The position numbers and the translations under genes are program-made. DNA of 12,869 nt, taken from an uncultured Bacteroidota bacterium. Lineage in GTDB: Bacteria; Bacteroidota; Bacteroidia; 2-12-FULL-35-15. The notes below the pieces were generated by a model. The model was given only the letters and a program-made list of their open reading frames with translations. It ran no database searches and had not been told where the DNA came from. Numbering within the stretch: the first letter of the stretch is position 1; each line of letters opens with the position of its first letter. Shown one piece after another: positions 6,013 through 12,757 of the stretch. Location of the stretch: the NCBI GenBank assembly GCA_903881065.1, contig CAIRRW010000061.1, forward strand, positions 1-12,869. Direction: 5' to 3'.

Positions 6013-8214
6013 CTAATAGAATCTCACCAAATGTTCCTCCACATTTGCATTCTTTTTCAATGCATCATACACTTCATAATCCACACGTGAAGCAATTTGT
6101 TGAACCTGTTGTGTCTGTTGTGCTTTATAATCTTTCTGGGCAGGAGCATCAGTTTTTGTATCCACATATGCAACTATCACACCTTCTTTACCTGTCAATG
6201 GTTTACTTAATGTTTTTGCTTTCATTGCAGCAATAGTACCAGTCAAAGTTGGCTCGTTAGATGAACCCGGAATTGTAGTAGTAGCAAAGTTAACACTTGG
6301 GGCTTGCTCCACTTGTAATTTCATTTTTGCTGCTATTGCATCTATCGTTGCTCCACCAGCCATTGCAGTTGTGAATTCATCAGCAAACTGCTCGGCTTTT
6401 TTCTCTTTAATTACTTTAGAAGTTACATCATCTTTCACTTGTTCAAGTGGTGCAATGCCTTTCTCTCTTACTTCTGTAATCGATGCAACAACAAATTTAT
6501 CACCGTATTCCTGTGGCTCAGATACTGTTCCTTTTTTATTTTCATACACCCATCTTACCAAAGCACGTGGAGATTCGATACCTGAAATAGTTTTATCATT
6601 TTCTTTGATATTATCAGCAATACGTTTATTAAGTTTCTGGTCAATCACTGCTTTCTGAAACAAATCATTGGTAGTATTTTTCCCTGCAAATTCACTTGCT
6701 TTCACAAATACACCCTGCATTGTTTTATTACTAGGATTCACTTTGCTGTCTATTGTTGATACTTGTACTTTCGGCATTTTACCTTTTGTATCAAGTACTT
6801 CAATTAAATGGTAACCAAACTGTGCTTCTGCTACCACAAAATCACCTTTCTTACCATCCAAGCCTGCATTTTTAAATGGCTCCACAAATTGACTTTTCGG
6901 ATTCACCCAGCCATAATCACCATCTTTTCCCATCACAAATTTCTTTGGATTTTTGGGATCTGCCTGAGCATTTTTACCTCCCAAATCATCAGAGAATTTC
7001 ATCACGTAATCCTTGAAATCTCCCTTTTTATTTTTCAAGATATTCATCAAACTATCAGCCATCTTTTTTGCTTGTTCTTTTGTACGTGTACAAGTCGGTG
7101 GTGCCTGAGCTGCTCCTTTATAAGCAATTAATATATGACGAACATGTGCCGAATCTGCAGATGTTTTTGTTGCTTCCAATTTTGAAATTTTATAACTGCC
7201 GTTTTCCAAATACGGACCTACTACAGTTCCTACTTCCGAGTTGAACATGGTTGTATCAATCATTGGCGACAATGTACCTTTAGTATGAAAAGTCATATCG
7301 AAACTTCTTGATTCCGACTCTCCAATTACAAATGCTGAATCTTCAATTGCTTTCTTTGTTTTAAATTCTTCAGCTACTTTTTGTAATGCTTTTTTAGCAT
7401 CATCAAAATCATCTTGTGTTGGCAATATATCAAATGCTACATATTCAATTTTGCGCGAAGCTTCTTGTTTAAATTCATTTTGATGAGCTTTGTAATATTT
7501 GTCCAAATCTCCGTCTGATACTTTAATAGTACTGTCAACAACGGTTTTGTAATTTTTAATTACATATTTAATACTTGCATTTGTATTTTGAGCAATATAT
7601 TCACGTTTCGCGAAAGCAGTAGGCGTATACAATCCTTTCTTAATTATATTATTGTATTTCTCTACAATGCGCACTTGTTTAATATATTCTTCCAATTTTG
7701 ACCATTGTGATTCTTGGTCGTCAGTCATCTTCTTTGTAAATTCTCTGATTTTCTGAGGACTCACCTGACCAGTTTGAGGATCAGCAAACATTTGTGATAC
7801 TTTCCCTTGTTGGTCGCTTAAGTTACGCACCAATGCCGAGTGTGGATGATCAACCATCAAATCATATAATTCTTCATCGGAAATAGCAATGCCTACTTTC
7901 TCATATTCTTTATTCATCACCTCTTCGTTGATAGTCTGATTCCAAATCTGTTGAATAGTCTGGTCAGTTTCTTCAGCAGTTAATGTAGATTTCTGACTGT
8001 TTTTCTTTTGATTTTCCAATGCATCCTGAACTTTAGCATTAAAAGCATTATAGTCAATCGACTTGCCTGCTATGGTACCTACAGCTCTTTCCGAACCTCC
8101 AAATACCGACGAACCTCTCTCAAATAATCCCGTAAGTACAAATGCCAATAAGGCCAAACCTACTATTGCTACTAATAATCCCGAACGCTTACGTAATCTT
8201 TCTAAAACACTCAT
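6013..8214 (-). CDS. PpiD/SurA-like periplasmic peptidyl-prolyl isomerase
   Basis: A 733-residue protein anchored by one N-terminal transmembrane segment (about 12-31) after a short basic cytoplasmic tail, MSVLERLRKR. This is the layout of PpiD, a membrane-bound folding factor near the Sec translocon. A SurA-type N-terminal chaperone region covers about 45-250. A parvulin (PpiC) domain covers about 357-476, from VRHILIAYKG through the DFKDYVMKFSDD helix and GDYGWVNPKSQFVEPFKNA to FGYHLIEVLD. A second, degenerate parvulin-like region may lie after it (about 515-620). Length is somewhat greater than E. coli PpiD (623) and usual for the Bacteroidota form. It is expected to help fold proteins emerging into the periplasm. 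It has its own upstream -7 element and lies 279 bases downstream of engB. Confidence 0.9.
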   Translation of the reverse strand: MSVLERLRKRSGLLVAIVGLALLAFVLTGLFERGSSVFGGSERAVGTIAGKSIDYNAFNAKVQDALENQKKNSQKSTLTAEETDQTIQQIWNQTINEEVMNKEYEKVGIAISDEELYDLMVDHPHSALVRNLSDQQGKVSQMFADPQTGQVSPQKIREFTKKMTDDQESQWSKLEEYIKQVRIVEKYNNIIKKGLYTPTAFAKREYIAQNTNASIKYVIKNYKTVVDSTIKVSDGDLDKYYKAHQNEFKQEASRKIEYVAFDILPTQDDFDDAKKALQKVAEEFKTKKAIEDSAFVIGESESRSFDMTFHTKGTLSPMIDTTMFNSEVGTVVGPYLENGSYKISKLEATKTSADSAHVRHILIAYKGAAQAPPTCTRTKEQAKKMADSLMNILKNKKGDFKDYVMKFSDDLGGKNAQADPKNPKKFVMGKDGDYGWVNPKSQFVEPFKNAGLDGKKGDFVVAEAQFGYHLIEVLDTKGKMPKVQVSTIDSKVNPSNKTMQGVFVKASEFAGKNTTNDLFQKAVIDQKLNKRIADNIKENDKTISGIESPRALVRWVYENKKGTVSEPQEYGDKFVVASITEVREKGIAPLEQVKDDVTSKVIKEKKAEQFADEFTTAMAGGATIDAIAAKMKLQVEQAPSVNFATTTIPGSSNEPTLTGTIAAMKAKTLSKPLTGKEGVIVAYVDTKTDAPAQKDYKAQQTQQVQQIASRVDYEVYDALKKNANVEEHLVRFY

Positions 8215-8283
8215 ATTTTATTTTGTTATTGTTTTAACTACTTTTTTTGTTATAAAATTTCCCGCCTTTTTTATTTGGGGGTG

Positions 8284-8291
8284 CAAATATA
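8284..8291 (-). promoter_or_regulatory. Putative -7 promoter element of the PPIase gene
   Basis: TATATTTG on the - strand is an exact TAnnTTTG match, about 70 bases upstream of the ATG. A TTTG (8306-8303) lies 11 bases further up, closer than the usual -33 spacing. The promoter call rests mainly on the -7 element. Confidence 0.55.
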
Positions 8292-8400
8292 AGATTCTTT
8301 GTCAAATCCTAAAACATTTTATATAAAACGGAATGAATTTGTAAATAAGGATAGATGCTATGTTGGTAATTATTTTCTCTTTATAAAACCTTAATCTTAA

Positions 8401-8486
8401 TTGCCGAAGGCAAAAATCATAACCAAAATCAAAAAGAAAAATCATTTTTAATCATAAAAAATCCGCGTCATCAGCGTTCCAATCAG
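8401..8486. repeat. Probable dispersed intergenic repeat downstream of engB
   Basis: This stretch between engB and the PPIase gene contains a small hairpin, TTGCC-GAA-GGCAA (8401-8413), several AATCAT-type units, a palindromic AAAAATCATTTTT, and the segment AACGCTGATGACGCGGAT on the - strand (8479-8462). From memory, sequences close to the last segment recur many times in Bacteroidota intergenic regions. Only one copy is in the window, so the repeat status is inferred, not seen. It has no good T-run and is not a clear terminator for engB. Confidence 0.45.
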
Positions 8487-8493
8487 ACCAAAT

Positions 8494-9099
8494 TTATGCC
8501 TTCTTAAACAGCTTATTACTTTTCCCAATAAACTCCAGAATCTCATCACGTCCCGTCTTTTTTTCTGCCGACGTATAAAACACCTGAGGCAATTCGTCCC
8601 AATGTGCACCCATATCTTCTTTATATTTGGCAATATTATCAGCAAACTGCTTTTTCGACAGCTTATCAATCTTAGTAAATACCATCACAAACGGAATCCC
8701 GTTTTCACCCAGCCAGTTCATAAATTCCAAATCAATTTTCTGCATCGGAATCCTCGAATCCAGCAGCACCATCATACACATCAAATTTCGGCGTTCCAAA
8801 ATATAATCCTGCAGAAACTTCGCCCACACTTCCTTCTTGTCCTTCGACACCTGAGCATAACCATACCCAGGCAAATCCACCAGATACCAGTTTCCATTTA
8901 TAATAAAATGATTAATTAACTGCGTTTTCCCCGGTTTCCCCGAAGTTTTCGCCATATTATTCCGTTGGCAAAGCATATTAATAAGCGACGATTTCCCCAC
9001 ATTACTTCTCCCTATAAAAGCATATTCAGGCATATCCGGCTTCGGGCATTTCGCCACATCCGTATTACTCATCACAAATTGCGCAGTCTTAATCTCCAT
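8494..9099 (-). CDS. engB: Ribosome-assembly GTPase EngB (YihA/YsxC)
   Basis: A 201-residue GTPase of the TrmE-Era-EngA-EngB-Septin class that is needed for maturation of the large ribosomal subunit. All nucleotide motifs are present: G1 GRSNVGKS (30-37), the switch I region KTSGKPGKTQ with T59 (51-60), G3 DLPG followed by YGYA (75-82), G4 TKID (142-145) and G5 TSA (176-178). Length matches the family. The ATG at 9099 gives the normal start, with the core fold beginning a few residues in. The gene appears to be transcribed alone, and a weak -7-like element (TAATTTCG) lies just upstream. Gene identity is near certain. The last codon lies 8 bases from the repeat at 8401-8486, which does not enter the gene. 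Confidence 0.97.
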   Translation of the reverse strand: MEIKTAQFVMSNTDVAKCPKPDMPEYAFIGRSNVGKSSLINMLCQRNNMAKTSGKPGKTQLINHFIINGNWYLVDLPGYGYAQVSKDKKEVWAKFLQDYILERRNLMCMMVLLDSRIPMQKIDLEFMNWLGENGIPFVMVFTKIDKLSKKQFADNIAKYKEDMGAHWDELPQVFYTSAEKKTGRDEILEFIGKSNKLFKKA

Positions 9100-9120
9100 C
9101 TTTTTTTATTTAATTTTCGG

Positions 9121-9128
9121 CGAAATTA
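9121..9128 (-). promoter_or_regulatory. Weak -7-like element upstream of engB
   Basis: TAATTTCG on the - strand differs from TAnnTTTG at one base and lies about 21 bases before the ATG. A TTTG sits 14 bases further upstream. It is plausible but imperfect. Confidence 0.3.
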
Positions 9129-9282
9129 CTAATAAACAGTCGCAAACTCGTCAGTAAAGTTTTATTTAGATTGAATTATAGAGGTTGGTGTTGTGGATTT
9201 TTAGTGATTGCAGAGGTTAGAAATTGCCAATTATTCACTAATTTATTGATATTTAAGCAAATATATTGTTTGCAGTAACCAA

Positions 9283-9455
9283 AATTGCTTTTGCAATTCC
9301 CTTTATTGCAAATGCTATTTCACTTATTACATATACAATTTTGAATATTGCAGTTGCAAATCTTCAAATAGCATTTACAATTTAAGCAATTGTAAATAGA
9401 ATTTGTAAAGTTGTAATTGCTTTTTGAGAAATTGTAAATGCAATTTATTAAATAG
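9283..9455. repeat. Cluster of degenerate TTGyAAAT motifs in the engB-glsB gap
   Basis: The 381-base gap 9100-9480 has no gene. Its right half is a dense cluster of related motifs: a hairpin AATTGC-TTTT-GCAATT (9283-9298); an 11-bp inverted repeat AAATGCTATTT (9310-9320) and AAATAGCATTT (9366-9376); and TTGyAA-type copies starting at 9306, 9354, 9390, 9411 and 9432. The last three are spaced 21 bases apart, two helical turns. Base content is extremely AT-rich. It could be a decayed repeat or a binding region for a DNA-bending protein; nothing shows which. Confidence 0.55.
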
Positions 9456-9480
9456 CAACTAGTTTTTTCGGGAAAAGAAA

Positions 9481-10410
9481 CTATTTTTTATGATACGTCC
9501 CCACATGCCGTTCTTTTTTCGTTTCATAAATATCCGCAATAGTTACCATTATTCCTGTTTCCTCTACATCTCCAAAATGATTATTAGGCGCAGTGCCAAA
9601 CATTTTCATGGTCGAAGAAAGATTCATATACGCATTCACCAGCGGAGGCACATTTTCACCCAAAGCACGTACATTCTGGCTCAAAATACGATGTCCTTCC
9701 TTATAACTCAATCCTTCAATGGCATTTAAAAATATCGAAACATCCGTTTTCAGCGGCACAGGCGTTTTTGGGTAAACCAAATTATCCTCATCAGGGAAAT
9801 AATATTGCATAAAAGCAATAATCATATCCCTCGCCTCCAAGTTAAAATGCGTGTACATCGTTACCTTCCCATAAAAATATTTTATGTCCGTATTCTCAAC
9901 CACTATTGCTCCCAAGCCGTCCCAAAGATTATCCAATGAAAACAACCCTTTCCTATTATCCACCGAAGGCTGAAATCTAGGTTGAACAAACGAACGTCCC
10001 AATTCAATAGTATAAGGCACGTATTCTTTCACAAATTTTTCGGAGAAATTAAAATAATCCGTAGTAGCCAGCTCCACCACACCATCCTTTCCAATGGGCG
10101 CATCACCGCATTTAATATATCGGTATCCACCTACTATTTCCTTATCCGCCGGGCTCCAAACTATCAACTGTTTATAAGGCGCATCTGCAATATCATATTC
10201 ATCAATGTCAATATCCTTACCTGTTCCACCACCCGAAGCACGGAAAGTAACCTCACGCAATCTCCCTATTTCACGCATCACATTCGGCGAATCATGTTGA
10301 GTAATAATATAAATTTCATTATCGCCATTATTGGTTTCCCGCACAAAACGTTCCTTCGAAAGCTCGGCTTCCAATATATTTACCGCTACTGGATCAATTA
10401 TTTTCTGCAT
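9481..10410 (-). CDS. glsB: GlsB/OlsB-type N-acyltransferase (amino-acid lipid synthesis)
   Basis: A 309-residue GNAT-fold protein of the family often mislabelled as hemolysin. Members (OlsB; GlsB in Bacteroides) transfer a 3-hydroxyacyl chain from acyl carrier protein to the amino group of ornithine or glycine, the first step of ornithine- or glycine-lipid synthesis. Visible family motifs are REIGRLREVTFRASGGGTGKDID (46-68), the strand KEIVGGYRYI (90-99) and the catalytic-region motif YTIELGRSFVQP (133-144). The acyltransferase partner gene is directly upstream with a 54-base gap, as in the Bacteroides glsB-glsA pair. GlsB is favoured over OlsB because of the phylum, but the amino-acid substrate cannot be read from sequence. 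No separate promoter is evident. Confidence 0.8.
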   Translation of the reverse strand: MQKIIDPVAVNILEAELSKERFVRETNNGDNEIYIITQHDSPNVMREIGRLREVTFRASGGGTGKDIDIDEYDIADAPYKQLIVWSPADKEIVGGYRYIKCGDAPIGKDGVVELATTDYFNFSEKFVKEYVPYTIELGRSFVQPRFQPSVDNRKGLFSLDNLWDGLGAIVVENTDIKYFYGKVTMYTHFNLEARDMIIAFMQYYFPDEDNLVYPKTPVPLKTDVSIFLNAIEGLSYKEGHRILSQNVRALGENVPPLVNAYMNLSSTMKMFGTAPNNHFGDVEETGIMVTIADIYETKKERHVGTYHKK

Positions 10411-10463
10411 TTATTTCTATTCATTATTTTAATTTCCAAAAGTCATATTAAGTGTAATTAAAA

Positions 10464-10508
10464 GCTAATCCCTTTTTCTGTCATCCTGAGCCTGTCGAAG
10501 GGCTAATC
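10464..10508. repeat. REP-like repeat unit flanked by 7-base direct repeats
   Basis: The + strand core CCTGAGCCTGTCGAAGGG (10485-10502), preceded by TGTCAT, is a short palindromic-type motif that I recognise as dispersed in many bacterial genomes. It is flanked by direct copies of GCTAATC at 10464-10470 and 10502-10508. The unit lies across the 3' end of the glsA-like gene and supplies its last codons and stop. Removing one 38-base unit would restore an alternative ending, RLAFNYT then TAA. The motif is seen; the dispersed status is from memory. Confidence 0.6.
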
Positions 10509-11349
10509 TATAAACCTCTTTTCTTACTACAGTCGCCCAATGTTCTGCCGACTTATCTTTTGTAAAAGTTTCCCACTTTATCGGTTCACCAAAAGTAAAA
10601 GTAAGTGTTTTTCCTTTCTGTTGATACATCTCATCCACCAAATAGAACATTTCAATATTTGCTTTTATGCCTATCATTTTTCTCCAATACGCCATGTTGT
10701 AAAAGAAATCCGAATTCCTGCCATCAATATATACAGGTACAATGTCCTTTTTATTCTGAATTGACTTAGTAATAAAACTTTTCTTCCAAACCAAATCCTC
10801 AATCACCTTTCCCTTTTGTCTTCTTGATACCAACCCTGCCGGAAATATCATAATACAGCAATCCGAAGCATATACTTCTTCAAATTTTTTCTTGTAATCT
10901 CCCGAATTCTTTCCATGTTTATTTACTGGGACAAAATATGGAGCAAAGTTTTTTAGTTGCAACAATAAATCATTCACAAAAAACCGAATATCCTGCCTGT
11001 ATTTTCCTACTGCCCACATAAAAGCAATCCCATCCAATCCGCCCAAAGGATGATTTGCAGCCAATATCACCCCACCAGTTTTTGGGATATTCTCCCCATC
11101 TATAATCTTTACATTCACCCCAAATTCTTCCACGGCAGCATCCACAAATCCCATCGCAAATCGATGACTATTTCTCATACTTGCTTCATTCAACTCATCC
11201 TGATGAATCGTTTTTTTAACATAATTCAATATGAATTTAGGTAGAAACTCTAGCAGTCGTGGGCTTTTACTGGCAATAGCTTTCTCAACATCAATTATCT
11301 TTTCAGAAGGAGTCGCTTTGGAGGAAGAGTCAGAAACAATGTCGGCCAT
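10465..11349 (-). CDS. glsA: GlsA/OlsA-type O-acyltransferase (PlsC superfamily)
   Basis: A 294-residue PlsC-superfamily acyltransferase. It has the catalytic block AANHPLGGLDG (98-107; H100 and D106, an HX5D spacing seen in this branch rather than HX4D), a substrate-binding block FPAGLVSRR (169-177) in place of FPEGTRS, and IVPVYIDGRNS (203-213). Paired with the GlsB-like enzyme, it should add the second acyl chain to the hydroxyl of the first, completing an aminolipid at the inner membrane. I chose the ATG at 11349. A longer frame from 11484 overlaps the START gene and would begin upstream of the TATATTTG promoter at 11366-11373, so its extra 45 residues are unlikely. The last residues, LRQAQDDRKRD, are encoded by a REP-like repeat (10479-10502) and look like a recent extension. 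Confidence 0.83.
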   Translation of the reverse strand: MADIVSDSSSKATPSEKIIDVEKAIASKSPRLLEFLPKFILNYVKKTIHQDELNEASMRNSHRFAMGFVDAAVEEFGVNVKIIDGENIPKTGGVILAANHPLGGLDGIAFMWAVGKYRQDIRFFVNDLLLQLKNFAPYFVPVNKHGKNSGDYKKKFEEVYASDCCIMIFPAGLVSRRQKGKVIEDLVWKKSFITKSIQNKKDIVPVYIDGRNSDFFYNMAYWRKMIGIKANIEMFYLVDEMYQQKGKTLTFTFGEPIKWETFTKDKSAEHWATVVRKEVYRLALRQAQDDRKRD

Positions 11350-11365
11350 AAAAAATAATTGTTCA

Positions 11366-11373
11366 CAAATATA
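11366..11373 (-). promoter_or_regulatory. Putative -7 promoter element for the glsA-glsB unit
   Basis: TATATTTG on the - strand is an exact TAnnTTTG match, 16 bases upstream of the glsA-like ATG at 11349. It lies in the 74-base gap after the START gene and supports both the chosen start and a separate promoter for the lipid genes. A TTTG is found 15 bases upstream. Confidence 0.55.
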
Positions 11374-11423
11374 ATTTATTTTTCCAATCAAAAAACTTTG
11401 AAACTTTAAACTTTGAACTAATT

Positions 11424-12086
11424 CTATTCCGGTTCTACAATAAAAGGATATTTGGCTTTTTGGTATTTTTCCTTTAAAACCCAATCTCTCAAGTTTACAG
11501 TAGTTTCAAATGGCCCATCAATTGCAGCCATATTTACTATCCAGGCCGGCACATTGCCTCCCGGATTCACCAGCAACTGGTATTCACAGTTCACTAGCCC
11601 GTTTTTTAAAGGAGTAAGTGTCCACAAAGCATCAAATTCAGTAATCCTGACATGCCCGGGTACAACAGGTATATATTGAGGTATACAAGTTGAATACTGT
11701 TTTACTACTTTAGTTTTCGGATCCTGTACTACTTTTACGTCCACAACAAAATCTCGGCCATCAACAGGCCAAGGAGCCACCACAGTTTGGTAATATATAC
11801 CCTCCGCCTCATTAATTTTCTTCAACACCTTCGAATTGCCACATTTATAAACCCATTGAGGATACGTTTCTCTGTCATTTAACAACATAATGATACTCGA
11901 CAAGGAGGTTCTAATCTGAGTAACTGCCTTCAACTCCTTTATTAATGAACTGTTGATTTCTCTATTATAAACCGCAACCCCCTTTTCATACTTCTTTAAT
12001 TTCCATTCGCCATCAACATCAAAAGATGTAGTAGCAAGGCAACTAGCTAGTATTAATAAGGAAATGAAGCGTTTTTCAATTTGCAT
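11424..12086 (-). CDS. Secreted START-domain (StAR-related lipid-transfer) protein
   Basis: A 220-residue protein with a signal peptide (about 1-22, MQIEKRF then ISLLILASCLATTSF) and one START-like domain filling the rest. Typical segments are WKLKKYEKGVAVYNRE (28-43), MLLNDRETYPQWVYKCGNSKVLKKI (67-91), YYQTVVAPWPVDGRDFVVDVKVVQD (98-122) and the terminal helix region IDGPFETTVNLRDWVLKEKY. START domains form a hydrophobic pocket that binds a lipid. A cysteine at 16 inside the signal peptide (LASC) could be a lipobox, making it a lipoprotein. It lies directly upstream of the aminolipid synthesis pair on the same strand, so transport or sensing of that lipid is a reasonable but unproved idea. 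Confidence 0.85.
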   Translation of the reverse strand: MQIEKRFISLLILASCLATTSFDVDGEWKLKKYEKGVAVYNREINSSLIKELKAVTQIRTSLSSIIMLLNDRETYPQWVYKCGNSKVLKKINEAEGIYYQTVVAPWPVDGRDFVVDVKVVQDPKTKVVKQYSTCIPQYIPVVPGHVRITEFDALWTLTPLKNGLVNCEYQLLVNPGGNVPAWIVNMAAIDGPFETTVNLRDWVLKEKYQKAKYPFIVEPE

Positions 12087-12114
12087 TTTATCTATTATTT
12101 CGTACTGAATAATA

Positions 12115-12135
12115 TGAATAATTCTAAATTATTCA
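12115..12135. promoter_or_regulatory. Perfect 9-bp inverted repeat upstream of the START gene
   Basis: TGAATAATT-CTA-AATTATTCA is a perfect palindrome with a 3-base centre, 29 bases upstream of the START ATG. Its size and place fit a dimeric regulator site, though AT-rich palindromes also arise by chance. No clear -7 element was found nearby. Confidence 0.4.
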
Positions 12136-12238
12136 TTACTACAATTTTATTTTAATACCCATGCAACCTTCTGCTACAAACTTGCATCTACAAAGTAACC
12201 ATAGATTAAAAATAAAAACCATCCACCCAGAGGTTTCA

Positions 12239-12277
12239 CGCCCCAATATAACTTAAAAGTAATATTGGGGCGTTTTT
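12239..12277 (+). terminator. Strong hairpin with T-run on + strand, no matching gene
   Basis: An 11-bp perfect stem CGCCCCAATAT (12239-12249) with ATATTGGGGCG (12262-12272) encloses a 12-base loop and is followed by TTTTT on the + strand only. This is a good + strand intrinsic terminator, yet no + strand gene is visible upstream. The remaining DNA in 12087-12238 shows nothing else I can call. Confidence 0.65.
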
Positions 12278-12334
12278 CTTGGGTAAAATTAAGGATAAAA
12301 AGGGGATTTTCCTTTCGAATAATAAAGTATGGCA

Positions 12335-12375
12335 TAAAAACAAAGAAGCCTTTCAAAATTTGAAAAGCTTCTTTT
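12335..12375 (-). terminator. Terminator downstream of the tRNA fragment
   Basis: On the - strand AAAGAAGCTTTTCAAA (12374 downward) pairs with TTTGAAAGGCTTCTTT through one G-U wobble, followed by G and TTTTTA (12340-12335). It begins just after the tRNA 3' end, as expected for the original tRNA terminator, which implies the left side of the junction is native chromosome. Confidence 0.75.
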
Positions 12376-12379
12376 GTAG

Positions 12380-12426
12380 TGGGAACTACTGGGTTCGAAC
12401 CAGTGACCCTCTGCTTGTAAGGCAGA
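12380..12426 (-). pseudogene. 3' fragment of tRNA-Val(UAC)
   Basis: Read on the - strand: anticodon stem TCTGC (12426-12422), loop CTTACAA with anticodon TAC (12419-12417), stem GCAGA, variable GGGTC, T arm ACTGG-TTCGAAC-CCAGT (12404-12388), acceptor strand AGTTCCC (12387-12381) and discriminator A (12380). CCA is not encoded (CTA follows). Every pair in the two arms is intact. There is no D arm and no 5' strand complementary to all of AGTTCCC; only GGGAA (12432-12428) stands right before the anticodon stem, which could be a relic of the 5' end or chance. The fragment runs from the anticodon stem to the 3' end, the stretch that many integrases use as attachment core. It cannot make a working tRNA. 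Confidence 0.8.
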
Positions 12427-12614
12427 TTTCCCTTATGCATGAAACCATTGATTATCAAGCTTTTATTCATCTTACTTTGACCATGTGCAAGGTTTTCGCA
12501 AGGCTAAGGCAGTGAATAAATGAAAATAAAGATCGCTAAAGACTGTGTTTGAACAAGGCGAAACTACATAAACTTTCCAAGGACTGCGTAAATAAATAGG
12601 CGGCCTTTCAGCTA

Positions 12615-12622
12615 CAAAGATA
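12615..12622 (-). promoter_or_regulatory. -7 promoter-like element reading toward the tRNA junction
   Basis: TATCTTTG on the - strand matches TAnnTTTG exactly. Any transcript would run left across 12610-12427 toward the tRNA fragment, through DNA with no clear ORF. A perfect inverted repeat begins three bases upstream (12625-12649), where an operator could overlap the promoter. Confidence 0.4.
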
Positions 12623-12624
12623 GA

Positions 12625-12649
12625 GGGGTGAACTTGCTACATTCACCCC
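12625..12649. promoter_or_regulatory. Perfect 8-bp inverted repeat (operator- or hairpin-like)
   Basis: GGGGTGAA (12625-12632) and TTCACCCC (12642-12649) are separated by 9 bases. It lies just upstream of the - strand -7 element, about where the -33 region would be. It could be a repressor site or part of an RNA hairpin. Confidence 0.45.
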
Positions 12650-12757
12650 CCATGACCACACCAGTCGGGCTACTCATTTCCTGTAGAGGTGCACTCCTGC
12701 ATTGCTCTATTCCGCTTTCAGTAGCCAATGGGCGTTCTTTATCGTGCATTCAGCCTA

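Noticed and set aside
8448..8669. 73-codon - strand ORF overlapping engB
   Set aside because: It is in another frame of a certain gene and ends in the intergenic repeat.
9283..9455. CRISPR array
   Set aside because: The repeats are short and degenerate, spacing is irregular (48, 36, 21, 21) and there is no cas gene.
9464..9490. Hairpin at the glsB stop as a terminator
   Set aside because: The stem is mostly A-T, and the T-run follows on the + strand, not on the strand of glsB.
11350..11484. N-terminal extension of the glsA-like gene by 45 residues
   Set aside because: It overlaps the START gene and begins upstream of a good -7 element. The ATG at 11349 suits the family better.
12380..12454. 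A complete tRNA on the - strand
   Set aside because: No D arm or full 5' acceptor strand can be drawn from the bases right of 12427.
12174..12470. 98-codon - strand ORF crossing the tRNA fragment
   Set aside because: Its middle (RVTGSNPVVPT) is the usual chance translation of a tRNA T arm, and it also runs through two terminators.
12279..12515. 78-codon + strand ORF over the same region
   Set aside because: It is the opposite-strand shadow of the tRNA fragment and its terminator, with no family resemblance.
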